DNA of 64,000 bases from Bacteroidales bacterium (GTDB lineage Bacteria > Bacteroidota > Bacteroidia > Bacteroidales > WCHB1-69). The DNA lies in NCBI GenBank assembly GCA_024400875.1, contig JAKSMB010000001.1, positions 62,001-126,000 of the forward strand. Reading direction: 5' to 3'. Under the pieces are notes generated by a model. The model made no database searches and was not told the DNA's origin. It saw nothing but the letters and a program-made list of their open reading frames with translations. Both the position numbers and the translations under genes were made by a program. Below, piece after piece: positions 26,306 through 33,768 of this stretch; the first letter of the stretch is position 1, and each line of letters begins with the position of its first letter.

Positions 26306-27223
26306 CTATTTGTTAACCTGGAACTTCTTATCGCCATTTACGAAGAAGTTTACGATTTGGTTAGCAGCAGCGAGACCAGCGTTTACATTAGCTTCTTCTG
26401 TTTGAGCACCCATTTTCTTAGGGGTAGCGAAGTAGCGGCCTTCGAATTGTTTGAAATCAGCGTCAGCATCTGGAACGATATCGGAGATGTATTTCAAATC
26501 GGTACGTTCAGCCATCAATTTGATCAAGCCAGCTTCGTCGATGACTTCCTTACGAGCGGTATTGATAAGGATACCACCTTTTCTCATCTTGCCAACAACA
26601 TCGTAGTTGATACTTTGCTTGGTTTCTGCAGTAGCAGGAATATGCAAAGAAACGATATCACATGTTTCGAAGAGAGCGTCGCGGCTGTCAACAGCGTGTA
26701 CGCCAGCAGCTTCGATAGCGTCAGCAGGACAGAATGCGTCATATGCATAAACATCCATACCAAAACCTTTAGCGATACGAGCTACGTTGCGACCTACGTT
26801 ACCGAATGCGAGCAAACCTAATTTCTTGCCCATCAATTCAGAACCTGATTTACCGTTGTAGAAGTTACGAACACCGTAAACCAACATACCCATTACCAAT
26901 TCGGCAACAGCGTTAGAGTTTTGGCCAGGAGTGTTCATAGCCACGATGTTGTTAGCTGTACAAGCTTCCAAATCCAAATTGTCGAAACCAGCACCAGCGC
27001 GAACAACAATCTTAAGATTCTTAGCGTGGTCGATAACTTGAGCAGTAACTTTGTCGGAACGAACGATCATAGCGTCAACATCAGCAACAGCTGCGTACAA
27101 TTCATTAACGTCTGTATATTTTTCGAGCAAGCAGAGTTCATAACCTGCTTTTTCTACGATTTCGCGAATGCCGTCAACAGCGACTTTTGCGAAAGGTTTT
27201 TCAGTTGCGATTAAAACTTTCAT
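26306..27223 (-). CDS. serA: D-3-phosphoglycerate dehydrogenase (short, lysine-type)
   Basis: First enzyme of serine synthesis, oxidising 3-phosphoglycerate with NAD+. At 305 residues it has only the substrate- and nucleotide-binding domains, without an ACT domain, so feedback inhibition by serine through ACT is absent. Visible: VVRAGAGFDNLD, the Rossmann loop GLLAFGNVGRNVA (about 136-148), active-site Arg224 (INTARKEVIDE) and ATPKKMGAQTEEAN, where the usual active-site His is replaced by Lys269/270. This matches the type IIIK enzymes described for Entamoeba and Bacteroides. It is the second enzyme gene of a serC-serA unit, now separated from serC by a 430-bp cassette carrying an S23-like gene. 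Confidence 0.93.
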   Translation of the reverse strand: MKVLIATEKPFAKVAVDGIREIVEKAGYELCLLEKYTDVNELYAAVADVDAMIVRSDKVTAQVIDHAKNLKIVVRAGAGFDNLDLEACTANNIVAMNTPGQNSNAVAELVMGMLVYGVRNFYNGKSGSELMGKKLGLLAFGNVGRNVARIAKGFGMDVYAYDAFCPADAIEAAGVHAVDSRDALFETCDIVSLHIPATAETKQSINYDVVGKMRKGGILINTARKEVIDEAGLIKLMAERTDLKYISDIVPDADADFKQFEGRYFATPKKMGAQTEEANVNAGLAAANQIVNFFVNGDKKFQVNK

Positions 27224-27233
27224 TTCTTTACTT

Positions 27234-27255
27234 TTTTGTGAAATGTGAATTGTGA
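27234..27255. repeat. Left inverted end of the S23 cassette
   Basis: Begins TTTTGTGAAATG and contains the core TGTGAATTGTGA at 27244-27255; inverted relative to the right end at 27635-27663. Confidence 0.65.
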
Positions 27256-27262
27256 CCAGTGA

Positions 27263-27625
27263 TTAGTTTTGTACATCGGGTTTTGTTTGCAGATAATGGA
27301 TGAAACCAGATATTAACTTTCCAACCTTCATAAGTTGGTTGAATATAGCATTTTCTGAATCCATATAATTTAAATCAGCTGCTATCAATAGTTGGGTTTC
27401 CAACTCGGCCAGCGAACCTTGAGATATATGACAAAAGTGAATCAACTCCTTATCGCTATTTCTGCCACATCCTTCCGCAATATTTGATGGAATGGAAACA
27501 GCAGCCCTTCTCATTTGTGAACATAAACCATATTGTTCGTGTTGCGGAAAAGCTGTTAGTAACTGGTAAACATCCTTCACCAACTTCATACTTTCCTTCC
27601 AAACATTGAAATCTTTATGATTCAT
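27263..27625 (-). CDS. Four-helix-bundle protein of the 23S rRNA intervening-sequence (S23) family
   Basis: 120 residues matching the S23/IVP four-helix-bundle family (TIGR02436 type): KDFNVWKESMKLVKDVYQL, FPQHEQYGLCSQMRRAAVSIPSNIAEGCGR, LIHFCHISQGSLAELETQLLIAADLNYM and FNQLMKVGKLISGFI. Relatives are encoded inside rRNA intervening sequences or as stray genes scattered through genomes, often between repeats, and their function is unknown. Here it sits between serC and serA, is transcribed with them, and is flanked by inverted TGTGAATTGTGA repeats, which points to insertion as a small cassette. Confidence 0.88.
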   Translation of the reverse strand: MNHKDFNVWKESMKLVKDVYQLLTAFPQHEQYGLCSQMRRAAVSIPSNIAEGCGRNSDKELIHFCHISQGSLAELETQLLIAADLNYMDSENAIFNQLMKVGKLISGFIHYLQTKPDVQN

Positions 27626-27634
27626 ATGTTCCGT

Positions 27635-27663
27635 TCACAATTCACAGATCACAATTCACAAAA
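27635..27663. repeat. Right inverted end of the S23 cassette
   Basis: Two copies of TCACAATTCACA (27635-27646 and 27649-27660) ending in AAAA; the reverse complement begins TTTTGTGAATTGTGA, matching the left end. Confidence 0.65.
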
Positions 27664-27669
27664 TTTATT

Positions 27670-28788
27670 TTATTGGTTTGCTTTTTCGAAATCTTGCATA
27701 CATTTAACAAGAGCTTCTACGTCTTCGATTGTACAAGCATTGTACAGAGAAGCGCGGAAACCACCTACTGAACGGTGACCCTTGATACCAACCATACCAC
27801 GTTCTTTAGCGAATGCCATGAATGCATCTTGTTTGTCTTCGTGACCTGGAGCCATTACCCAGCAGTGGTTCATGATAGAACGGTCAGCCTTGTCAGCTAC
27901 AGTACCTACGAACATAGAGTTGCGGTCGATTTCATCATACAACAAGTTAGATTTCTTGAGGTTGATTTTTTCCATTTCAGCTACGCCACCGATTGTGTTC
28001 TTGAGCCACAACAATGTTTCGTGCATAACGAAGATAGGAAGTACTGGAGGAGTGTTGAACATAGAGATGTTCTTAGCTTCTTCAGCAGCATGTGTGCGGT
28101 AGTCAACCATTGTTGGCATTGGGTTCATATAAACGCGATCTGTAATCTTGCCGAGGATGTCTTTGCGTACGATAACGAAAGTAACACCAGCAGGACCAAC
28201 GTTCTTTTGAGCACCACCGTAGATCAAACCGTATTTGGTTACGTCAACTGGACGGCTCATGATGTCGGATGACATATCAGCAACGAGCATAACGTTGTTA
28301 CATTTTTCAGCAGTGAAATCTTCACGGATTTCAGTACCGTAAATGGTGTTGTTGGTTGTGATGTGGAAGTAGTCAGCGTCAGCTGGTACGGTCCAACCCT
28401 TTGGAATGTAGTTGTAAGTTTTGTCTTCTGAAGAAGCAACGATTTCTACTTCACCGAAAGTCTTAGCTTCTTTAGCAGCTTTCTTTGCCCAAACACCTGT
28501 TTGAAGGTAAGCAGCCTTCTTGTTCAACAAGTTAGCAGCTACTGTGAAGAATTGTGTGCTTGCACCACCACCGAGGAAAAGTACTTCGTAATTGTCAGGA
28601 ATATTGAGGAGATCACGCCACAATTGACGAGTTTCTGCCATTACGCGTTCCCAACCTGGAGTACGGTGAGAAATTTCCATCAAACCGATACCAGTGTTAT
28701 CGAAATTACGAATTGCGTTGATTGTAGATTCAACAGCTTCTTTTGGGAGGACACAAGGTCCTGCATTAAAATTGTGAACTTCTTTCAT
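27670..28788 (-). CDS. serC: Phosphoserine aminotransferase
   Basis: 372-residue class V PLP-dependent transaminase that converts 3-phosphohydroxypyruvate and glutamate to phosphoserine. Visible: [11 protein letters not shown] at the start, [20 protein letters not shown] (phosphate-binding), [18 protein letters not shown] and the PLP lysine Lys195 in [13 protein letters not shown]-terminal residues [15 protein letters not shown] are characteristic. It heads a serC-(S23)-serA transcript from the TATCTTTG promoter at 28843-28850. Only serB is missing from the pathway in this window. Confidence 0.95.
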   Translation of the reverse strand: MKEVHNFNAGPCVLPKEAVESTINAIRNFDNTGIGLMEISHRTPGWERVMAETRQLWRDLLNIPDNYEVLFLGGGASTQFFTVAANLLNKKAAYLQTGVWAKKAAKEAKTFGEVEIVASSEDKTYNYIPKGWTVPADADYFHITTNNTIYGTEIREDFTAEKCNNVMLVADMSSDIMSRPVDVTKYGLIYGGAQKNVGPAGVTFVIVRKDILGKITDRVYMNPMPTMVDYRTHAAEEAKNISMFNTPPVLPIFVMHETLLWLKNTIGGVAEMEKINLKKSNLLYDEIDRNSMFVGTVADKADRSIMNHCWVMAPGHEDKQDAFMAFAKERGMVGIKGHRSVGGFRASLYNACTIEDVEALVKCMQDFEKANQ

Positions 28789-28842
28789 AATTAATTGATT
28801 GATTGATTTATATAATTATTATTGTTTATTTTTTCTACGGGG

Positions 28843-28870
28843 CAAAGATACAAAATTTAATTACCCTCAA
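28843..28870 (-). promoter_or_regulatory. serC promoter
   Basis: Minus-strand TATCTTTG at 28843-28850 with a TTG at 28868-28870 (17-bp spacer). The -33 part overlaps the 3' end of the lytic transglycosylase gene. Confidence 0.6.
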
Positions 28871-29849
28871 CTCGTATAGAATCACCTATTTTCAAAAATG
28901 GATTTTCTAGGTTTTTAAAGAGTTCGCGGTAGCTTTCACCTGGTTTTACAGGTACCTGCAACGTGTAGGTTTTTCCCGCTGTAACTGTCAACTTACTGTT
29001 CTTTATCCAAGGGTTAACATTTCTTAACTCTCTATAGGTAGTATTGTGTTCCTTTGCAAAGACTTTCAAATCTATAGAAGATGATACTTTAACATCCTTA
29101 CATGGAATAGGTTGATACATTTCAGCAGGACAAATTTCTACACCGTACATCTGTGGATTTTCGAACAGTAACTTGAATGCCATGATGCGAAATACATAGC
29201 GGGAAGTTTCACTATTAAGCCACAAATCCCAATAGTTGTTCACCCCTTGATCGGTGATAGCGGCATTAAGTCCACCCTCTCCCCTATTATATGCAGCGGC
29301 AGCCAAGGTCCAACTGCCAAACTGGTTTTTAGCTTTTTTAAGATATTTACAGGCGGCGCGGGTTGCTTTTTCCAAATTGCAACGTTCGTCAATATCAGCG
29401 GTTACTTCCAATCCGTATGCCTTGGCGGTGGCGGGTATGAACTGCCAGTAACCACCCGCTGCAGCCGGCGACGTCACATTTTCCAATCCACTCTCCGCTA
29501 CAGCCAGATATTTGAAATCCTCAGGTACACCCTCTTCTTTCAAAATACGCTCGATAGTAGGGAATACACGTGCCGATAATTTGAATATTCTCAATGTCTT
29601 AGAATGTTGATAACAATTGATTACCAACTCACGATCCAATGCCTCGCGCACCCAATATACGTCCAACGGAACGTCTTCGCCCGCAAAGTTCATTTTGCTT
29701 GGGATTACAGGTGAAGTGATCTTATTGGCATAATAATTGGGCATCGATGTCTCGCTATTTTGAATTTTTTGAGTAATAGCATACGCAACCGAACCCAACA
29801 GCAATACGGATAAGGTGCTGATAATGACTATAGCAGTGGTCTTTTTCAT
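28857..29849 (-). CDS. Membrane-anchored lytic transglycosylase (MltD-like)
   Basis: 330-residue peptidoglycan lytic transglycosylase. An N-terminal membrane helix or signal (TAIVIISTLSVLLLGSVAYA) leads to an SLT domain with catalytic Glu119 (LAVAESGLEN), SPAAAGGYWQFIPATAKAYGL, DERCNLEKATRAACKYL and WTLAAAAYNRGEGG. The C-terminal 80 residues (FAKEHNTTYRELRNVNPWIKNSKLTV...YTLQVP) look LysM-related, as in MltD. It should act in the periplasm on glycan strands. It has its own promoter (29868-29875) and does not seem to share a transcript with serC. Confidence 0.88.
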   Translation of the reverse strand: MKKTTAIVIISTLSVLLLGSVAYAITQKIQNSETSMPNYYANKITSPVIPSKMNFAGEDVPLDVYWVREALDRELVINCYQHSKTLRIFKLSARVFPTIERILKEEGVPEDFKYLAVAESGLENVTSPAAAGGYWQFIPATAKAYGLEVTADIDERCNLEKATRAACKYLKKAKNQFGSWTLAAAAYNRGEGGLNAAITDQGVNNYWDLWLNSETSRYVFRIMAFKLLFENPQMYGVEICPAEMYQPIPCKDVKVSSSIDLKVFAKEHNTTYRELRNVNPWIKNSKLTVTAGKTYTLQVPVKPGESYRELFKNLENPFLKIGDSIRVEGN

Positions 29850-29867
29850 TTACTTATTTGTTTTATG

Positions 29868-29875
29868 CAAAAGTA
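29868..29875 (-). promoter_or_regulatory. Promoter -7 element of the lytic transglycosylase gene
   Basis: Minus-strand TACTTTTG (TAnnTTTG), 19 bases before the ATG at 29849 and abutting the terminator of the upstream transporter gene. Confidence 0.55.
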
Positions 29876-29878
29876 CAT

Positions 29879-29907
29879 AAAAAAAGGCGACCAATTGGCC
29901 GCCTTTT
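29879..29907 (-). terminator. Terminator of the MFS transporter gene
   Basis: AAAAGGCG / CGCCTTTT stem enclosing ACCAATTGGC, followed on the minus strand by a run of T; 20 bases after the stop at 29927. Confidence 0.8.
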
Positions 29908-29926
29908 GTGTTTATGTGAATATGAA

Positions 29927-31591
29927 TTATTCAGCTTTAATGTTAGGTTCTTCCAAACCAAGACCTTTCTTCTTGTCAACAGCCTTGAGGTAGATACCGA
30001 TCAACAATGCAGCGATACCCAAGCAAGCCAACATTACGAGCGGCCATTGATAATTGTAAGGTACGAGTACACCTTCTTGACCAGCTTCGATAGCTTCTTT
30101 TGCTGCAATTACTGCTGGGTTGTTAGCATTGGTTGATTCCAATACATTACCAATCAACAATGGGAAGAGCCACAAACCGATATTCTGAATCCAGAAAATC
30201 AAAGCGTATGCAGAACCGATGATTTTTTCATCTACCAACTTTGGTACGGATGGCCACAAAGCAGCTGGTACCAATGAGAAGGAAGCACCCAAAACGAGAA
30301 TGGTTACGTATGCTACGATCGTACCACCAACTGCACTACCCTTGCACAAAGGAAGAATGAAAGCGAAAGTCAAGTGGCAAATAACCAAAAGGATAGAACC
30401 AATCATCAACATAGAAGCAGCCTTACCTTTGTGGTCAACATAGTTACCCAAAATAGGAGTGATAGCCACAGCGAGAAGTGGGAATACAGCGAAAATAGTT
30501 TCAGCAGTACCACGCATGTAACCCATATAACAGTAAACGATCAAGGCAACAACAGCCATAGCCATCAAGCCAAACTTAGCACCTTTATTCTTGGAGAAGT
30601 TGCTTGCAAAAGCACCGATAGCAACCAACAACATAATAATATATTGTACGATGGTAACAGATGGACTTGCCCAGAAACCTTCACCTGGAACGAGGGTAAG
30701 GTTACATTGCAACATGTTTACAGCATATTTTTGGAATGGGAAAATAGCAGAATAATAGAGAACGCAGAGGAGAGCAACCAACCAGAAACCAAGGCTGGAA
30801 AGGATCTTGCCAAGGTCGCTGATTTTGAATGGATCGTCTTGTTCTTCAGCTTCACCAGTTTGTGCATCCAATTTCTTATCCATGAAGAAATAGATGATGA
30901 ACATCATCAAAGCAACGCAAAGAAGTACTACACCAAATTTAACGGAGTTGTCAACGTGAACTTCACCACCCAATTTAGCGAAGAACGGTGAGAAGATCAT
31001 ACAGGTTGCCACGCCCAAACGAGCCAAAGCCATTTCTGAACCCATAGCCAAAGCGGTTTCGCGACCCTTGAACCATTTAACGATACCACGGGAAACGGTG
31101 ATACCACCCATTTCAGTACCGCAACCGAAAATCATGAAACCAATAGCAGCCAACTTAGCAGATGCTGGCATGCCTTCGTAGAATGGTAATACATTGTCGA
31201 TAAACTCAATTCCAGTATGCCAGTTAAGGTGTGTATTGAACCATGCTTCAATAGAACTACCCATAAAGTATTCTGATACAGCATAAAACTTAATAATACC
31301 ACCCACAAGCATTACAACACCGGAAAGAATAGCAGTGAAGCGAACACCCATTTTATCCAAAATGATACCCGCAAAGATGAGGAAGAAGATGAAAACGTTC
31401 AAGAACGTTTCGGCGCCTTCCATAGTACCGAAAGCCTTAGAGTCCCAACCACGGGTTGATTCCATAAGCTCCTTAATAGGAGAAAGGATGTCCATGAAAA
31501 TGTAGGAGCAGAACATGGCCAACGCCAACAGTAACAATGCAATCCATCTAATGGCAGCATTGTCTCTCAATGTTTGTAATTTTTCTGTCAT
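29927..31591 (-). CDS. MFS transporter, MFSD1-like
   Basis: 554-residue inner-membrane carrier with about 12 helices. The C-terminal half has GASFSLVPAALWPSVPKLV and IGSAYALIFWIQNIGLWLFPLLIG, resembling the animal MFSD1 family, which handles dipeptides; similar proteins are widespread in Bacteroidota. The first half has FAGIILDKMGVRF (an MFS loop-2 motif) and GFMIFGCGTEMGGITVSRGIVKWFKGRETALAMG. A cytoplasmic acidic linker (GEAEEQDDPFKISDL) separates the halves. The substrate is not determinable; peptide or organic-acid uptake is a guess. It has a clear promoter (31636-31643) and terminator, so it is a single-gene unit. Confidence 0.85.
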   Translation of the reverse strand: MTEKLQTLRDNAAIRWIALLLLALAMFCSYIFMDILSPIKELMESTRGWDSKAFGTMEGAETFLNVFIFFLIFAGIILDKMGVRFTAILSGVVMLVGGIIKFYAVSEYFMGSSIEAWFNTHLNWHTGIEFIDNVLPFYEGMPASAKLAAIGFMIFGCGTEMGGITVSRGIVKWFKGRETALAMGSEMALARLGVATCMIFSPFFAKLGGEVHVDNSVKFGVVLLCVALMMFIIYFFMDKKLDAQTGEAEEQDDPFKISDLGKILSSLGFWLVALLCVLYYSAIFPFQKYAVNMLQCNLTLVPGEGFWASPSVTIVQYIIMLLVAIGAFASNFSKNKGAKFGLMAMAVVALIVYCYMGYMRGTAETIFAVFPLLAVAITPILGNYVDHKGKAASMLMIGSILLVICHLTFAFILPLCKGSAVGGTIVAYVTILVLGASFSLVPAALWPSVPKLVDEKIIGSAYALIFWIQNIGLWLFPLLIGNVLESTNANNPAVIAAKEAIEAGQEGVLVPYNYQWPLVMLACLGIAALLIGIYLKAVDKKKGLGLEEPNIKAE

Positions 31592-31635
31592 AGTAATTTT
31601 ATTTAGTTAATAATTCAAAATTTCTTTTGAGGGCG

Positions 31636-31643
31636 CAAAGATA
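31636..31643 (-). promoter_or_regulatory. Promoter -7 element of the MFS gene
   Basis: Minus-strand TATCTTTG (TAnnTTTG), 45 bases before the ATG at 31591. Confidence 0.6.
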
Positions 31644-31668
31644 ACTTATTTTCCGCTGCTTACCTCCC

Positions 31669-31884
31669 CTACTCCTTATCCTTTCTGTTCTTTGCATTGA
31701 AAACCAGGTCAAATGTGATGTATCCCACCAATATTCCCCATACTATCATCAAAATTACACTGTTTTTCAAAAAATTATCTGTAAATCTCCCCGACTTAGC
31801 CCAGTATACCACACTAAGTAAAACACCCAATACCACACCTATGATATGATATTTGTTGAAGTTTTTTTTCAAAAAATCATTCAT
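31669..31884 (-). CDS. Small two-helix membrane protein
   Basis: 71 residues from the ATG at 31884 (MNDFLKKNFNKYHIIG). A longer frame to 31998 exists but overlaps the upstream gene and adds an implausible Arg/Lys-rich leader. Two membrane helices are visible (IIGVVLGVLLSVVYWA and VILMIVWGILVGYITFDLV), with a basic tail NAKNRKDKE. It starts one base after the stop codon of the preceding gene (TAA-T-ATG), so translation is likely coupled. Not assigned to a family; the helix-turn-helix layout recalls DUF6132-type small proteins, but their CxxxxC motif is absent. Confidence 0.7.
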   Translation of the reverse strand: MNDFLKKNFNKYHIIGVVLGVLLSVVYWAKSGRFTDNFLKNSVILMIVWGILVGYITFDLVFNAKNRKDKE

Positions 31885-31885
31885 A

Positions 31886-32683
31886 TTATCTGCCTTTTTC
31901 TTTCTTTTCCTCGTTGATGATTCTGTCGTATTCATACGTAATGAACTTGGCCTTGATGGTGGAACGGATAGTCTCATCGTCCATTCGAACCAGATCATAA
32001 TAACTGAATCTACAATACATCATAAAATCAATCAAATCATCACCTTCCAATCCGGTAATTTTATGAACAATCTCTCTATTATACTTATCCTGAATACGTT
32101 CCGTTTCCTCCTCATTGGCAACCATCTCATTGTAAAGACGGTTCATCTTCGATTTTCTACTGTACTTGTCGTATAAAAATGTTATAGGTGATGAAAGCAT
32201 CTGACCACCCAACGACAACAAATTACCATTGGGTTCATACGTGGCATTCGCCTTCTGGAACTCCGACAACTTGGTTTCCTCTACCCTTTTGTAATATTCC
32301 GGCAACTCTAATGTAACGATGTCTTTCTTGAATCCTTCGTACGACGGATTTATAGCAATGATATTAACCTCTTTTAACATTGTTGCCTTGTAATACAAAA
32401 AGAAATCCTCTACTCCTAAGTACATTTTGTCGTTGATTCCAACCACCAATTGGCGATATATCGACTTTGAGATCACCAAAGTATCGTTTTTCGATAACGG
32501 AATCGAAAACTTACCATCCTTGTCTGTAAAAGCAAACTTTTTGGTATTCACATTATATACGCTGGCACCTGACAAAGGTTGAAAAGTGATGCCATCGAAC
32601 ACTCTTCCAACGTATTGCTTCTGCTGAGAATAGCCTAACATTACCGATAAAACCATTCCTAATATGAATATCCACTTTTTCAT
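31886..32683 (-). CDS. Exported protein with CarboxypepD_reg-like domain
   Basis: 265 residues from the ATG at 32683 (MKKWIFILG; the frame opens three codons earlier). A signal peptide ends near GYSQ. Next is a carboxypeptidase-regulatory-like beta-sandwich of about 80 residues (YVGRVFDGITFQPLSGASVYNVNTKKFAFTDKDGKFSI...LVISKSIYRQ), then a helical region rich in charged residues (LPEYYKRVEETKLSEFQKANATYEPNG, DKYSRKSKMNRLYNEM, EGDDLIDFMMYCRFSYYDLVRMDDETIRSTI). This layout is common in Bacteroidota, usually without known function. It is coupled to the small membrane protein that follows. It is the last minus-strand gene before the strand switch at about 33 kb. Confidence 0.82.
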   Translation of the reverse strand: MKKWIFILGMVLSVMLGYSQQKQYVGRVFDGITFQPLSGASVYNVNTKKFAFTDKDGKFSIPLSKNDTLVISKSIYRQLVVGINDKMYLGVEDFFLYYKATMLKEVNIIAINPSYEGFKKDIVTLELPEYYKRVEETKLSEFQKANATYEPNGNLLSLGGQMLSSPITFLYDKYSRKSKMNRLYNEMVANEEETERIQDKYNREIVHKITGLEGDDLIDFMMYCRFSYYDLVRMDDETIRSTIKAKFITYEYDRIINEEKKEKGR

Positions 32684-32699
32684 AAGCCGCAAATATATA

Positions 32700-33305
32700 A
32701 TAAATATAGTATAACGAACAAATGTTTATTACGAAGATATACACGATTTATTATTGAAAAAAAAATCACTTTTTCACTCTACCATATTTAATAAATAGAT
32801 GTGAAAATCAAATAATTATAGGTTTATAAACATTTAAATGTTGAAAAGTATGAGATTTATTAAGAATATTTACAGTTACATCTTAACAACATTGTTGAAT
32901 AAAAATGAAAGATTTTATTATCCGTTTCTATCCACAATTGAGTACCTAATTTGAACATACTTTTTTAACAAAAACGATATTTTTTTTATAACAAGTTATC
33001 AACTGATAAAAATATGAAGAATAATTTGGTTAATTCAAACCTTCTGCAACAAAGTGACTTAATCATTATGAAAACTATCAAAAATTGTTAATTACTTTTA
33101 ATAACTCATTTTTCCAAATATATGCCTCATTTTTTTTCAACCCTATCAACAGCCATAATATAAATTCATTTAAAATTTTTAAAACTTTATTTTTTTTAAG
33201 ACTTTGGAATCTGTTTTTCTAAAATCAATTTTGAAGAAGAGGAAAGATAAAAATTCAAGCTGCTTACACTCCGCTTTCTTTACTTTAATCTTTCATCCTT
33301 TTTTG
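32700..33305. other. oriC: Gene-free AT-rich region at strand switch; candidate oriC
   Basis: About 600 bp with no supportable gene. Nearly all genes to the left are on the minus strand and nearly all to the right on the plus strand, the pattern expected on either side of a replication origin. The stretch is extremely AT-rich, with long T and A runs (for example 33165-33205, a possible unwinding element). It contains one near-consensus DnaA box (CTATCCACA, 32928-32936) and weaker relatives: ATATACACG at 32737, TTATAAACA at 32824, TTATCAACT at 32996 and CTATCAACA at 33143. dnaA is not in the window. The spacing and number of boxes are not decisive by eye. Confidence 0.55.
32928..32936 (+). promoter_or_regulatory. 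Putative DnaA box
   Basis: CTATCCACA differs from the TTATCCACA consensus only at the first base and lies in the middle of the strand-switch region. Confidence 0.5.
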
Positions 33306-33313
33306 TATTTTTG
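33306..33313 (+). promoter_or_regulatory. Promoter -7 element of rpiB
   Basis: TATTTTTG (TAnnTTTG), 27 bases before the ATG at 33341. Confidence 0.6.
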
Positions 33314-33340
33314 CAGCCTTATTAAAATGGTTAAATAGGT

Positions 33341-33766
33341 ATGAAAGTTTTTATTGCATCCGATCACGCTGGTTTCGACTTGAAAGAAAGCCTCAAAAAA
33401 AGATTTGCTGACAAATTTGAATTTGAAGATTTCGGCGCTTTTTCTACTCAAAGTGTTGATTATCCGGAATTTGCACATAAGTTGGCGCAAAATGTTCTTG
33501 ACACAAATCAATACGGAGTATTGATTTGTGGAACGGGTAACGGTATGGCTATGACAGCTAATAAACACGCTGGCATTCGTGCTGGCTTGTGCTGGAATAA
33601 AGATATTGCTGCGCTGATTCGTCAACATAATGATGCTAATATCTTGGTGATGCCAGCTCGTTTCATTCCTGAAGAAACTGCTTTTGAAATCCTTGAAACT
33701 TTCTTCGCTACTGAATTCGAAGGTGGACGCCACCAAAGAAGGGTAGAGAAGATTAATTTGGTATAA
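33341..33766 (+). CDS. rpiB: Ribose-5-phosphate isomerase B
   Basis: 141-residue RpiB/LacAB-family sugar-phosphate isomerase interconverting ribose 5-phosphate and ribulose 5-phosphate. Family motifs: ASDHAGFDLK at the start, VDYPEFAHKLA, LICGTGNGMAMTANKHAGIRAGL (active-site region), RQHNDANIL and the C-terminal FEGGRHQRRVEKI. It is complete and of normal length. It is the first plus-strand gene after the strand switch and starts a closely packed run; the next gene begins 2 bases after its stop. Confidence 0.94.
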   Translation: MKVFIASDHAGFDLKESLKKRFADKFEFEDFGAFSTQSVDYPEFAHKLAQNVLDTNQYGVLICGTGNGMAMTANKHAGIRAGLCWNKDIAALIRQHNDANILVMPARFIPEETAFEILETFFATEFEGGRHQRRVEKINLV

Positions 33767-33768
33767 TC

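Larger units (their letters stand above)
27234..27663 (-). mobile_element. Small cassette with inverted ends carrying an S23/IVP-like gene
   Basis: About 430 bp filling nearly the whole serC-serA spacer. The ends are inverted relatives: TTTTGTGAAATGTGAA-TTGTGA at 27234-27255 and, on the opposite strand, TCACAATTCACAGATCACAA-TTCACAAAA at 27635-27663. The shared core TGTGAATTGTGA occurs once at the left end and twice at the right. Inside is one gene, the four-helix-bundle protein. No transposase is present, so movement would need help in trans. Boundaries are inferred from the repeats. Confidence 0.6.

Noticed and set aside
26252..26821. 189-codon plus-strand frame opposite serA
   Set aside because: Antisense shadow of a well-supported enzyme gene; no promoter and no domain.
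31885..31998. N-terminal extension of the small membrane protein to 109 residues
   Set aside because: It overlaps the upstream gene and adds a non-membrane Arg/Lys-rich leader; the ATG at 31884, one base after the upstream stop, is the natural start.
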